Below, piece by piece: positions 47,019 through 58,218 of a stretch of DNA of 64,000 nt. Numbering within the stretch: the stretch's first letter is position 1; each line of letters opens with the position of its first letter. The position numbers were made by a program, and so were the translations under genes. Location of the stretch: positions 10,746,001 to 10,810,000 of the forward strand of contig CM072335.1 of NCBI GenBank assembly GCA_036874045.1. Direction: 5' to 3'. Below the pieces are notes generated by a model that ran no database searches, was not told where the DNA came from, and saw only the letters and a list, made by a program, of their open reading frames with translations. The DNA comes from Cymodocea nodosa (taxonomy: Eukaryota > Streptophyta > Magnoliopsida > Alismatales > Cymodoceaceae).

Positions 47019-48961
47019 ATTCCCAGCACTACACTAGAAAAACTTGGATTTGTTACTTCTATTTTTACTTAGGTAATTTATCTTTATGCCTATTCTTTCT
47101 TTTAGAAGTAAACAAACAACCTTTAATACAATTTAGATATTAATTCCAATTTGTACTTTAACTGCAAGTGCACAGTGTCTATTGTATCAGTGTGCAAGTA
47201 CAGGTCGATCCCATAGGGAATTGCTGACGAATTTAAGAAATGTTTGATTGTGAACAATTCAAATTTATATTCAATAAGCACTCCGTTGAGTTATAGTTAA
47301 CTCAACGGACAAAGTTCGTTGAGTTATGGCTAACTCAACGGACTATCCTCGTGGACTTAAGTTAATTCTACGAGCCTGTCTCTTCTTTATAATACTGCTA
47401 TTTACAAAGGAATTCAGCCAACCATTGGGTGATTCCACAGATTGTAAATAACATCAATTAAGCTTTTTAATGCTAGTTAACATTGGATTTATCATTAAGA
47501 AATACTAACATTCAGATGATTCAAATAGTCACCATTAAAATCTTTAAGTTTTTTTGTACGAACCAATTTTAGTAAACTGTAAAATTAAAACTAACATAAA
47601 ACAATCATAAAACTGATACAGAGAACATTAATCATGATACAACACAAACAATACAACACTCAAATACAACATACAAACAAAGATAAATTGTTTTTGGTAT
47701 TTTTGTTTTTGATGTGAACATGGAAATGGGCGAAAGGTGAAATGTAAAGTAATCTCACTTGATAGTAAATACTTCCGACACTACTTGCAATGCGATTACG
47801 CCACTGAAAATTAAACCACTTACAATTCTGTCTCCTCTCCCTATAGAATCGTGAGTCTAGAATTGCAAGATGATCTCCTCTTCAGCATATAGGCATCAAC
47901 CCGAAGCCAAGGCTAAAAGCTTTACGATCTCCTGAAATATGAGTCGGCGCTTGGTGAAAATGTCTTACCTTCCCGCAACGCGATCACTCCTCACAGTAGT
48001 TGTCAAGCACTATGTTTGGCTCGGAATCGACCCGACATCAGGCAAGTATCCTCACAGACCTCCGATGATTGGTGATTATGGTGGTGATACGATGGTTGGT
48101 GTGATACTTCGGAGAATCGCCGATACTATCTACAGAAAGCTCGATGCTCTTCCTCTGTATACACTGGTCGTCCATCAATCACACACACTTCTTCTTTTTT
48201 CTTCTTTTCTTTTATATTTCTTCCGTAGTAACTACTTCTGCTTGAATGGTCGATTGGATTTCCTTCCTTCAGATCAACGGCGATGATTTCTTTCTCCCTA
48301 CGCGATTGAATTCCTGCGTGATACGTGTAAACGTGGTTTTTCCTTCCAACTTTCTATTCCTGCAACCGCTACAGTGGTATTTTGGAAAATAACTATAAAA
48401 TACATGCAATAAAGAAGTAAGCCGTTAACCTAACGCGTTACCTTAGTGTATATTCATGTAACTCAACGCGTACAGTTATGCTAACTTAACGAGTTATAAC
48501 TTAAGTAAATCTACCAGCTCTCGACACATGTCAACAGCAGTTTAAACATAAAATAACATTTCGGAGAGTTACAGGCTTAGCTATCCGATGCTCAGATGCA
48601 TTTTCGAATAGTTATAGCTAACTCACCGAAAATTCACTTAAGACATTCATTCTAGTTTCGACACGTGTACATCTGGAAATAATAAAATATTCTCTCTAAA
48701 CATAACTGTTCGGCAATTTAAACATAACTATCTGAAATATCAGAAAATTCGGATACTTAAGAATTTCACAGCCTGCAACTTACCGACAGTTCATAAATGT
48801 ACTAAATTAACATTAATTCCCCAAAATTAAGTAGATTCTTCAATTAAAGCATATAACAGTGCAATTATAACATAATGGCTTAATTCTCATATGATAAGCT
48901 AAATATTATGCAATTAACCATCATTTAACCGTTAATAATATGCACGTTTTCATTCTAAACA
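47019..48961 (-). repeat. Element D 3' LTR
   Basis: Matches 53429-55364 with a few percent differences by eye. The 8 terminal bases next to copia sequence are missing. It contains AACTCAACGG-type motifs at 47285-47345 and the module AACCTAACGCGTTACC..CAACGCG..AACTTAACGAGTT at 48425-48495, which also exists in the copia U3. A 115-codon frame on the + strand (47939-48286, also 54342-54689) is antisense to the element and not called. Confidence 0.9.
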
Positions 48962-48962
48962 C

Positions 48963-48973
48963 TTCCCCCATAC
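48963..48973 (-). promoter_or_regulatory. Polypurine tract of element D
   Basis: TATGGGGGAAG directly before the 3' LTR (TGTTTAGAATG) on the minus strand. Confidence 0.8.
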
Positions 48974-50863
48974 CTAAATTTTGCTAGTCCCTTAGCAAAC
49001 TAAGATCTAATTAATTGGTCTTTCAAAAAGTGCTCGAATTAATTCTCCTCCTTTTGTTTTTTTTCTTCTGTTCAACAAAAACATATATTCTGTATGTTTC
49101 AGCAATCAACCTGCAAAGATATTTAGAATATATGTAAATTACTTACAAAGTATATCATCTTCATATAGGTGTTAATTATATTATCGTTTGTTCTTCTTTT
49201 CATCATCTATAATCCTGAATTTTCCAATAAGTTTTTCTAGAAGAAATTTCAACTACATACGAATCAAAGTACAATCCAATTCAATCTGATTAAGACAAGT
49301 AGAATAAAGAATTGTTTTTCCATTAAACAACTTTTCCATTAAACAACTTCAAAAGTCAATTCCAGATTCATATTTCAGCAATTCTAGATAACAGAAAATA
49401 TACTCGATTCATAAGATATCTGTATTTCACAAAACACTTGTATCTTTTCAGAACAGTATATGTTTTTTTTTTTTTGTGTACTTTAAAAGTTAATTTGACA
49501 AGCTTGAATCATACAAGAGCTTTCTAATGTACCCATGTAACGAGCTTTCAGTCAACAATCCCAGATCTGATCAGGATCTTAGGTTGCCAGATTTTCAGAG
49601 TCCTTTTTTAGGTCAACAATCCTTACATACCTATCTGCTCAAGTACAAAAGCTCGTGATCAAACAAGTCAATAAACTCTCAAAGTTTTTTCTTTTTTTTT
49701 TTCTAAAAATAAATGCACACACAAAATAAAGCATAAATCACATACTGTATATGCACGTATTTCATTAATACAGATGTAGTAAAACACCAATCTCATATAA
49801 TCCTGCTTCTATCATTTACTAAAAATATGAATCCATAACAGTAAGCTCATACTTTATCTGTAGTTTAATAAGATCTACACATAAATCATTCTACAAGTTC
49901 AATCAGTCAAAGTAAATGTATCTTTCATCATATGTGTTTCATTTAATCTAGAATTCACATCTCAGCTCCTTCAGGACTTCAGATAATTTTCTGATTAAGC
50001 ATTAAATATTCTGATTTCATTTTAAAATAGTGAAACTGTTAAACTCATGAAATTCAAAAAAATCATAAGATACTATATCTAGATTTACATAAATAATAAA
50101 TTCTATAGCATCTTCTATAGCCTTCGAAATATAACATTCAAGCAGTTTATAAAAATTTTACAGTCTCAATTATCGGATAGTTACAACAAGTTCATAAAAA
50201 TTTTCAATTTCCTCAAAACTTTGCAGTACCATTTTAATTCCTTTAATTAACAAACTTAAATGGCTGTTACTTTAATTACCTCCCCCCCATACCTACATTT
50301 TGCATTGTCCTCAATGTAAGAGATTTGACAATAAGTACAGTAATTGTAGCAGGCATGAATGAAGTTTTGTTTGATTTAAAATTCAAGATAAGTAATTGGT
50401 TACATACCTTGTTCCATTTGTATCTCTTTCTACATATTCCGATTTTTGATTCTGAAAAACTTTTCATTCCCAGATAAACACAGAATATAAAACAAAATAA
50501 CATTTAACAGATATTAATAAATCAGTGTCTTGTGTAGAACCCAGGCTTCTATGCCTTTGGTGGCTCACAAGCAAGTCAGTTGGTTTCCCATAATAGATAC
50601 CAATAAATTGGATTGATATTTTGTTTTATTTGTTTTTTTTTTTTTTTTTTTAAATGAACATGAAAACTTCAAAATTCTTTTTTTTTTTCTTTCTAAAAAT
50701 AAATGCAGAATACGCAACATTAAACACACAAAATCACAGCTTAAGAACATGATTGAAAAGTAGAAACAAATGGAATAAATGTATCAGTCCAAGCAAACTT
50801 TTTAGGCATAGTTCTTCTTACTATTAATTCTGTTTTAATGATGTTCTTGTTCCTTTTTAATTT
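48974..50863. other. Element D 3' noncoding region
   Basis: No gene. It contains the segment 49180-50200 related to copy A 34750-35700, a second G-run at 50278-50291 (ATGGGGGGGAG on the minus strand) next to ACATTGAGGACAATGCAAAA-type sequence (50294-50318), and T-runs at 49467, 49690 and 50632. Confidence 0.65.
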
Positions 50864-51871
50864 TTAAACATGCAATATATTATAAATTCCAAATACGAGT
50901 GTATTACCATTAATTATATGTAATGTAGAAAGGGATCCTTTTTGGTTCCAGGGTAATATAGCAGTTTCTATTTCTACATCTATTTCAATATACTCCTCTT
51001 CCCACTTCCATTCATTCATGTCTTCCATAATCCATATTTGAAATTTCAACAGTTCATCCCACCATCTTATCAGACATAAAGTAGGATCATCTTCTTCATT
51101 ATACCACATTCCAATTTGAATTTCATTAAATTCTGCAGATGGTGGTTTAGCTATTTCACTCGGTATAGGTAAAATTTCTATATAATCATCATAACTATCT
51201 ATGCTCACTATGTATAAATCAGATCCATATGCTAATGATATCTCCGTGACTAAATAGATATAACCATCAAGTATGACATGTGTTTGGTTAATTAATGATT
51301 TCTGTCCTAGATATATTATAATGTTTTCATTCCAAGATCTGTTCAGAAAATTATACACACTTAAGCGTAAATCTTCACCCCAATTTCCTATAGGTCTCCA
51401 ATAATATAATTTTTCAGGAATTGCAGAATTTTTATCAAAAAATATTAAAGCTGACCCACAATTTTCAGTTGGTGCTTCAAATATATTAGGTCTTCCTATA
51501 TTCCATTCTTCTCCTATTATAGGATTTCTTATCAAAATATCAGGTAATGATAAACTTGCATACCTTGGTCTCGTCTTGTATATGATTAATCCTTCATCTA
51601 TCCCCATAATATGACTCATTCCTTCTAATGCATTGGGTGGAATTCCAGTAGTTTCTTCCATAGCCAGATATTCATGGGTATTTGAACTACGATTAAATGA
51701 CCTCCATATGAATCCATCTCTAATCTTAGTCATTTTTGCAGCTTGTAGTCCCTGAAAATATTTTTCTTCAATACAGTCTTTAATTTCCTTTGATACACAA
51801 CACAGCCTGCACAGATCTTTAGCTGACAAGTTACTTAGTATTTCCCTTAGTGCATCCAACGGTAATTTCAT
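50864..51871 (-). CDS. F-box protein gene captured by element D
   Basis: One intact 335-codon frame without introns, ATG at 51871. Residues 2-45 form an F-box: LPLDALREILSNLSAKDL, then CRLCCVSKEIKDCIEE, with the Leu-Pro start and the Val-Ser/Lys motif of SKP1-binding F-boxes. The rest looks like a plant F-box-associated beta-propeller-like region, with Trp-rich strands (LIRNPIIGEEWNI, LYYWRPIGNW, MWYNEEDDPTLCLIRWWDE, QIWIMEDMNEWKWEEEY, TLVFGIYNI). Such proteins are substrate receptors of SCF ubiquitin ligases. The gene is in sense with the element, between leader and 3' noncoding region, where gag-pol would be. Lack of introns and survival of a long frame among decayed sequence suggest capture of a processed transcript and a recent or selected frame. 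The target protein cannot be inferred. Confidence 0.8.
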   Translation of the reverse strand: MKLPLDALREILSNLSAKDLCRLCCVSKEIKDCIEEKYFQGLQAAKMTKIRDGFIWRSFNRSSNTHEYLAMEETTGIPPNALEGMSHIMGIDEGLIIYKTRPRYASLSLPDILIRNPIIGEEWNIGRPNIFEAPTENCGSALIFFDKNSAIPEKLYYWRPIGNWGEDLRLSVYNFLNRSWNENIIIYLGQKSLINQTHVILDGYIYLVTEISLAYGSDLYIVSIDSYDDYIEILPIPSEIAKPPSAEFNEIQIGMWYNEEDDPTLCLIRWWDELLKFQIWIMEDMNEWKWEEEYIEIDVEIETAILPWNQKGSLSTLHIINGNTLVFGIYNILHV

Positions 51872-53395
51872 TTATTCCATTTGTCAATTCAGTTTGAACC
51901 TTTCCATTCTATAAATATTTGTTGTCGGATGAAGTTGAATCAGCTGCTTCTCCTTCTAGTTTCTCCAACGCTTTCTCCTTTCTTTTAAAAGTGCTGGTAA
52001 CTCATAAATAACATTCTGTTTCATATATATACTGCGCATCCATAAAGTTAATAAATCTCGTTGCAAGAACGTGGCTTACAACGTGCATCGTGGTTCCTGT
52101 TTTTATGGGTACGTGTACCACTACTAATTTCAAATTTTGGTAACCGCTAAACCGACGAAGTTTTGTTTGTGGTTAAAAGAATAACCGTTCTACTTAATCC
52201 ACGAACTAACCTCGTTGAGTTACAGATTACTCAACAAAACACAGTCGGTTACTGTTGCTAACTCCACGGACTAACTTCGTTGAGTTACAGATAACTCAAC
52301 GGGGTGACCTTTTATTATATTACTGACCTCATGGAGTTACGTTTAGCTCAACGGACATACTTCGTTGAGTTAACACTAGCAACTTCTAAGTTTCACTCGT
52401 AAGTTTTCTATTCTATTTTTTTTTTTTTTTTTTTTCATTCTGCTAACTGTAATAAAGTTAAATCTATGTCATTAATGCCTCATTTTGATTAAAATACATT
52501 TAAATCTGAACATTATATAAAGATTTAACTTGCAGGTCATTTTACGTTATGTAGAATTTACATTTTACCTTATAACATGCAGAAATTTTTAAGCAGTTAT
52601 CTTGTCATTCAGTAAATTGTAAATCTGTTACATATTCATAAAGTTCCACAAATTACATAATATTCAATAAATTCCATTCATTTCACATCCAAATACGTAT
52701 GAAAATTGCATCTGAAAAATTATATTCATTAATATGAATCAATTATATTACAAGTACACCATACAATTTCATACAATTTTACACAAGTAGACGAACAATA
52801 CAATTTAATATCTATGCCTAAATTCATTTACTTCCTTTTGGAGTTTTTCTAATTTTAGGTCTTAGCTACAGTACTCCGTTGAGTTACAGTTAACTCAACG
52901 AAATAAGCTCATTGACTAACTCAAGACTTAACGGAGTATGCTCGTTAAGTTAAGCGTAACTCAAAGGACTCCCCGTACAAGCAAATATAATAATAAAAAT
53001 ATTACAGAGAATAGTTTTTCTATTTTTTTACTAGTTTAACCGATACTATGCTTCGGTCAGACCTAAATATATATATATTTTTTTTCTTTCGGTTGGACTG
53101 ATACTATGTTTCGGTAAAACCAATATTTTTTTTCTGAAAATTAATATACAATTTTTTTGCTAGTTTAACCGATAGTATGCTTCGGTCAGACCTAAATATT
53201 TTTTTTATTTTTCTTTCAATTAGACCGATACTATGTTTCAGTAAAACCAATATTTTTTTCTGAAAATTAATATACAATTTTTTTTTTTTTTTTTTAATGT
53301 TCCGGTCATGCCGATGGATCCAGTCGGTTGAACCACAACTATTTTTATGTTTTATATATATTTTTAATGTTTTACTCAATTCAATTCAATTCAAT
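51872..53395. other. Element D 5' leader
   Basis: About 1.5 kb with no gene. It holds GTTGAGTTA/TAACTCAACG motifs at 52200-52375 and 52870-52965, a long T-run at 52417, and the tandem repeat at 53033-53283. A TTGAA-type microsatellite lies beside the PBS. Confidence 0.6.
53033..53283. repeat. Two-copy tandem repeat of about 125 bp in element D leader
   Basis: Units start near 53033 and 53158 with CTAGTTTAACCGATA, then GCTTCGGTCAGACC, CCGATACTATGTTTC and CTGAAAATTAATATACAATT. Each has short inverted AACCGATA/CTTCGGT words recalling the minisatellite at 17573-18330. Confidence 0.8.
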
Positions 53396-53413
53396 TACCC
53401 GGCAACGGTGCCA
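53396..53413 (-). promoter_or_regulatory. Primer binding site of element D
   Basis: TGGCACCGTTGCCGGG on the minus strand, 7 bases after the LTR CA end. It resembles the TGGCGCCGTTGCCGGG PBS of Athila/Tat-type gypsy elements with one CpG-to-CpA change. Confidence 0.75.
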
Positions 53414-53420
53414 TAAAACT

Positions 53421-55364
53421 TGTTTGGGAATTCCCAACACTATACTAGAAAAACTTGGATTTGTTACTTCTATTTTTTACTTAGTTAATTTATCTTTATG
53501 CCTATTCTTTATTTTAGAAGTAAACAAACAACCTTTAATACAATTTAGATATTAATTCCAATTTGTACTTTAACTGCAAGTGCACAGTGTCTATTGTATC
53601 AGTGTGCAAGTACAAGTCGATCCCATAGGGAATTACTAACGAATTTAAGAAATGTATGATTGTGAACAATTCAAATTTATATTCAATAAGCACTCCGTTG
53701 AGTTACAGTTAACTCAACGGACTAAGTTCATTGAGTTATGGCTAACTCAATGGACTATCCTTGTGGACTTAAGTTAACTCTATGAGCCTGTCTCTTCTTT
53801 ATAATACTACTATTTACAGAGGAATTCGGCCAACCATTGGGCGATTCCACAGATTGTAAATAACATCAATTAAGCTTTTTAATGCTAGTTAACATTGGAT
53901 TTATCATTAAGCAATACTAACATTCAGATGATTCAAACAGTCACCATTAAAATCTTTAAGTTTTTTTGTACGAACCAATTTCAGTAAACTGTAAAATTAA
54001 AACTAACATAAAACAATCATAAAACTGATACAGACAACATTAATCACGATACAACACAAACAATACAACACTCAAATATAACATACAAACAAAGATAAAT
54101 TGTTTTTGGTATTTTTGTTTTTGATGAAATGGGTGAAAGGTGAAATGTAAAGTAATCTCACTTGACAGTAAATACTTCCGACACTACTTGCAACGCGATT
54201 ACACCACTGAAAATTAAACCACTTACAATTCTATCTCCTCTCCCTATAGAATCGCGAGTCCAGAATTGCAAAATGATCTCCTCTTCAGCATATAGGCATC
54301 AACCCGAAGCTAAGGCTAAAAGCTTTACGATCTCCTGAAATATGGGTCGGCGCTTGGTGAAATTGGCTTCCCTTCCCGCGACGCGATCACTCCTCACAGT
54401 GGTTGTCAAGCACTGTGTTTGGCTCGGAATCGACCTGACATCAGGCAAGTATCCTCACAGACCTCCGATGATTGGTGATTATGGTGGTGATACGATGGTT
54501 GGTGTGATACTTCGGAGAATCGCCGATACTGTCTATAGAAAGCTCGGTGATCCTCCTCTATATACACAGCTGTCCATCGATCACACACACTTCTTCTTTT
54601 TTTCTTCTTTTCTTTTATATTTCTTCAGTAGTAACTACTTCTACTTGAATGGTCGGTTGGATTTACTTCCTTCAGATCAACGGCGATGATTTCTTTCTCC
54701 CTACGTGATTGAATTCCTACGTGATACGTGCAAACGTGGTTTTTCCTTCCAACTGTTTGTTCCTGCAACCGCTACAGTGGCATTTTGGAAAATAACTATA
54801 AAATACATGCAATAAAGAAATAAGCCGCTAACCTAATGCGTTACCTTAGTATATATTCATGTAACTCAACGCATATAGTTATGCTAACTAAACGAGTTAT
54901 AACTTAAGTAAATCTACCAGATCTCGACACGTGTCAGCAGCAGTTTAAACATAAAATAACATTTTGGAGAGTTACAGGTCTAACTATCTGATGCTTATAT
55001 GCATTTTCGGATAGTTACAGCTAACTCACCGAAAGTTCACTTAAGACATTCATTCTGGTTTCGACACGTGTACATTTGGAAATAATAAAATATTCTCTCT
55101 AAACATAACTGTTCGGCAATTTAAACATAACTATCTGAAATGTCAGAAAATTCGGATACTTAAGAATTTCATAGCCTGCAACTTACCGACAGTTCATAAA
55201 TGTACTAAATTAACATTAATTCCCCAAAATTAACCTGATTCTTCAATTAAAGCATATAACACTGCAATTATAACATAATGGCTTAATTCTCATATGATAA
55301 GCTAAATATTATGCAGTTAACCATCATTTAACCGTTAATAATATGCACTTTTTCATTCTAAACA
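53421..55364 (-). repeat. Element D 5' LTR (1944 bp)
   Basis: On the + strand it runs from TGTTTGGGAATTCCC to CTAAACA, giving TGTTT..AAACA inverted ends. AACTCAACG-type motifs lie at 53695-53770 and 54835-54905. Confidence 0.9.
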
Positions 55365-55492
55365 CTTATTTATCTTTATGCCTACACTAGAAAAACTTAA
55401 CGCTAACTAAAAATTATTAAACTAAAAAATTAATAAACGATTCCACAGATTTAGCTTATTCTAAAGATTTTTCAAAGATTAAATAAGTTGGT
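55365..55492. other. Scar between element D and copy B
   Basis: Short pieces only: a TATCTTTATGCC/CACTAGAAAAACTT scrap resembling D's LTR, CCACAGATTTAGCTTAT as on the far side of D, and AAATAAGTTGGTAT from the copia leader, then a jump to the end of gag. Confidence 0.55.
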
Positions 55493-55574
55493 ATTTTTAA
55501 ACAAAAAGAAGAAATATGCGTTTAATGAACTTGGTCCTCAACAACATTGGGTACCAAGAAAAAGTTTTTCTTAA
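55493..55574 (+). pseudogene. Gag C-terminal remnant, copy B
   Basis: LNKKKKYAFNELGPQQHWVPRKSFS ends at TAA 55572-55574. The leader fragment joins it in the middle of a codon. Confidence 0.78.
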
Positions 55575-55823
55575 TTTGTGTTGCAGGAGGAAACAACATC
55601 AAAATGGATCTTGGACAGTGGAGCGTCAAGTCACATGACCAGACAAAAAAGTCTATTACAAAATTTTACAAATACCATGAAAGGAAATGTAACATTTGGA
55701 AACAAAAGCAAAGATAAAATCATAGGTATGGGCAATGTTCAAATAACTCCTACTTGTGTTATTTCGAATGTACTATTTGTAGAAAACCTAGGTTTTAATT
55801 TGCTAAGTGTCATAAATGGATAA
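55575..55823 (+). pseudogene. Copia protease, copy B, open but cut by deletion joint
   Basis: In frame with gag after the UAA: VLQEETTSKWILDSGASSHM with the D-S-G-A active site, then GNKSKDKIIGMGNVQITP and NLLSV. After NLLSV three codons (ING) and a stop arise from the joint to RT. No frameshift, so this is the best protease copy in the window. Confidence 0.85.
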
Positions 55824-56631
55824 AGGTATATTTTTAAATCAGGAAAAATATGCAGATGAAATGCTTAAGAAATTTAATTTTAATGATACAAGGATTCGAG
55901 GAACTCCTATGAGTACTACTTTAAAGTTAGATATTGATGACATAGGAAAATCTATAGATCAAAGAAAATACAGAAGTATGATTGGTTCTTTACTTTATTT
56001 GACTGCTAGTAGACCTGATATTATGTTTGCTGTGTGTGTTTGTGCTAGATTTCAATCTAATCCTAAAGAATCACACTTAATTGCAGTTAAAAGAATATTT
56101 AGATATATACAAGGAACTAAAAATTTTGGATTGTATTATTCTAAGGATAGTTCAATAGATCTTATAGGATATACTGATGCGGATTATGCAGGATCTAAAT
56201 CTGATAGAAAGAGTACCAGTGGCACATGTCAATTATTAGGAAATAATTTGGTGTCATGGTTTAGTAAAAAGCAAAACTGTGTAGCACTTTCTACTACAGA
56301 AGCTGAATATGTTGCTGCTGCATTGTGTTGCACTCAGATTTTGTGGATAAGGCAAACTTTAGAAGATTTTGGATTATCTTATGATACAACTGAGATTTAT
56401 TGTGACAGTTCTACAATAAATCTTTCCAAAAATCCTATATTACATTCAAGAGCAAAGCATATAGAGGTTAGACATCATTTTCTAAGAAATAACGTAATTA
56501 AAGGAAAAATTAAATTAGAATTTGTGTCTAGTAAAAATCAATTAGCTGATATATTTACAAAACCTTTAAACGAAAATACATTCTGCAACATTAGATTAAA
56601 TTTAGGTATTTGTAGGCTATGTGATGTGTAA
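55816..56631 (+). pseudogene. Copia RNase H with RT C-terminus, copy B
   Basis: 271 open codons from the deletion joint (MDKGIFLNQEKYADEM). Covers the end of RT (MIGSLLYLTASRPDI, RIFRYIQGTKNFGL) and a complete RNase H: TDADYAGSKSDRKSTSG, CVALSTTEAEYVAA, IYCDSS, HSRAKHIEVRHHFLR, and the copia ending LADIFTKPL. All acidic catalytic residues are present, but without integrase or the YVDD region it cannot act as a polymerase. The ATG is created by the joint and is not a natural start. Confidence 0.88.
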
Positions 56632-58218
56632 ATTGCTTAAACTCCACATAAAAAGATAAATATTATTGATGATGTTGTTCACCTCATAGATATTATATAC
56701 TTATTATAAATATCTAAAGTAATATCTAAACTGCTGCTTAAGATACTATGTATTTATTGTAAAATCATAGTAGTATCTTATTGATTTTAAGTAGTTTATC
56801 AATTTTAATAGTTTTTACGATTTTAAGTGGAAGTGTAAATGAAAAACATTAAATACTTCTGACATTCTGAAATTTTGATTAAATGTTTTCTTTGAATCAA
56901 GGAAAATGCATATGATCATGCATAAATTTGACTTAATTGATTAAACTTGTAGAATAAGTTATATGTAACTCATCTTAAACTGTTAATCAAAAGTATAAGC
57001 TTATTGAAACTGATTCATATTCTCAGTACAATCATAGAAGTAAAAATTGTATGAGATTTGTGTTTTATTGCATCTGTATTAATGGAATACATATATACTG
57101 TGCTTAAAATGAAAAGTGCTTACAAAGTAAAAATCTTTGAGTTTATTGATCAGTTTGATCACGAGCCTTTTATACTTGAGTAGATAGGTATGTAAGGATT
57201 GTTGTCCTGAAAAAGGATTCTTTAAATCTAGCAACCTAAGGTCCTGATCAAATCTAGGATTGTTGATTGAAAGCTCATTACACAGGTACATTAGAAAGCT
57301 CTTGTATGATTCAAGCTTTTCAAACTAACTTTTAAAGAAAATTATCAATATTTACTATTTTTGAAAAGAAAAAGTTGTTTCATTAATTATAGATATCTTT
57401 GAATCGCATATAGTTTATACCAATATGACTACTGATTTATTGAATCAACATTAGTACTTTTGAAAACATTTATTTGAGATACATTCTTTTATTCTCCTTG
57501 AATTAATCGAATTGAGTTCAAAGTTGTGTTTTGATTCATATACAGTAGGAATTGATTCTGGAAATCATTTTTGATGATGTTAGGATAACGGAAGTCTCTA
57601 AAAAGAAAATGTAAAAGTATAGTTATAATTAACATCTATTGTCACTACAAGTATATTTTGTATTTTGATTGAATATATTTGAAGTATATTTGTAGGGGGA
57701 GGATTAACAATGTCAAAAACAGATTAATATAATTTAGAATACAAATCTTAGTTAATCTGAATTAATGTCCTCCTAAAATCTTGATGAAAAAATTTAAAAA
57801 GACAAATAAACTATTTTAGATTCAAAGGACAAAATGTTCAAATAGTTTACAATGTTCTCAAGATACCGTTAAGTTTAGCATGTGTGTTGTTTTCGGAACG
57901 TTTCCGTTGGAAGCATCCGAAAATTGTTTTAAGTGTACTAACTAGACGTTATGTTAGATAAGGTAACATGTAAAACTGCCTCTAGACAGCGTTTTACTCG
58001 TTAGGTTGGTTAACTCAACGAGTTATACTTGAATATTTCGGGTACCTTGATTGAATAAACTTTATTCAATATTTATTTAATTTCTAAACCCGACTTCTCT
58101 TCACGTTGAGTTATACGCCTAAAAACCCTATTTAAACACTTATTATACGGGGACATAGGTTATTTGTAAACTTTGTCAAGAAAATCTTTCCCGCTTGTTG
58201 CTGTTACAACCTACGACG
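56632..58218. other. Copy B noncoding region between pol and extra ORF
   Basis: Inverted match of 34144-35731. It holds the TAGGGGGAGG tract at 57693-57702 and AACTCAACGAG-type motifs near 58010-58130. No gene seen. Confidence 0.7.

Larger units (their letters stand above)
47019..55364 (-). mobile_element. Element D: non-autonomous LTR retrotransposon carrying an F-box gene
   Basis: Two direct LTRs (47019-48961 and 53421-55364) enclose 4.46 kb. On the minus strand: 5' LTR ending ..CCCAAACA, PBS TGGCACCGTTGCCGGG, 1.5 kb leader, an intact F-box gene, about 1.9 kb noncoding, PPT TATGGGGGAAG, 3' LTR starting TGTTTAG. No gag, protease, integrase or RT is present. The PBS type and the CATTGAGGACAATG and GGACTAGCAAAATTT-type phrases beside G-runs resemble Athila/Tat Ty3/gypsy elements, so enzymes would have to come from such a relative (inference). 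The 3' LTR lacks its last few bases and no target duplication is evident. Confidence 0.82.

Noticed and set aside
47939..48286. 115-codon frame on the + strand, also at 54342-54689
   Set aside because: It lies antisense inside the two LTRs of element D; conservation follows from LTR identity and no domain is recognised.
46967..55462. CCACAGATTTAGCTTAT on both sides of element D as a target duplication
   Set aside because: Too long and too far from the LTR ends for an LTR target duplication; more likely a shared fragment from an earlier rearrangement.
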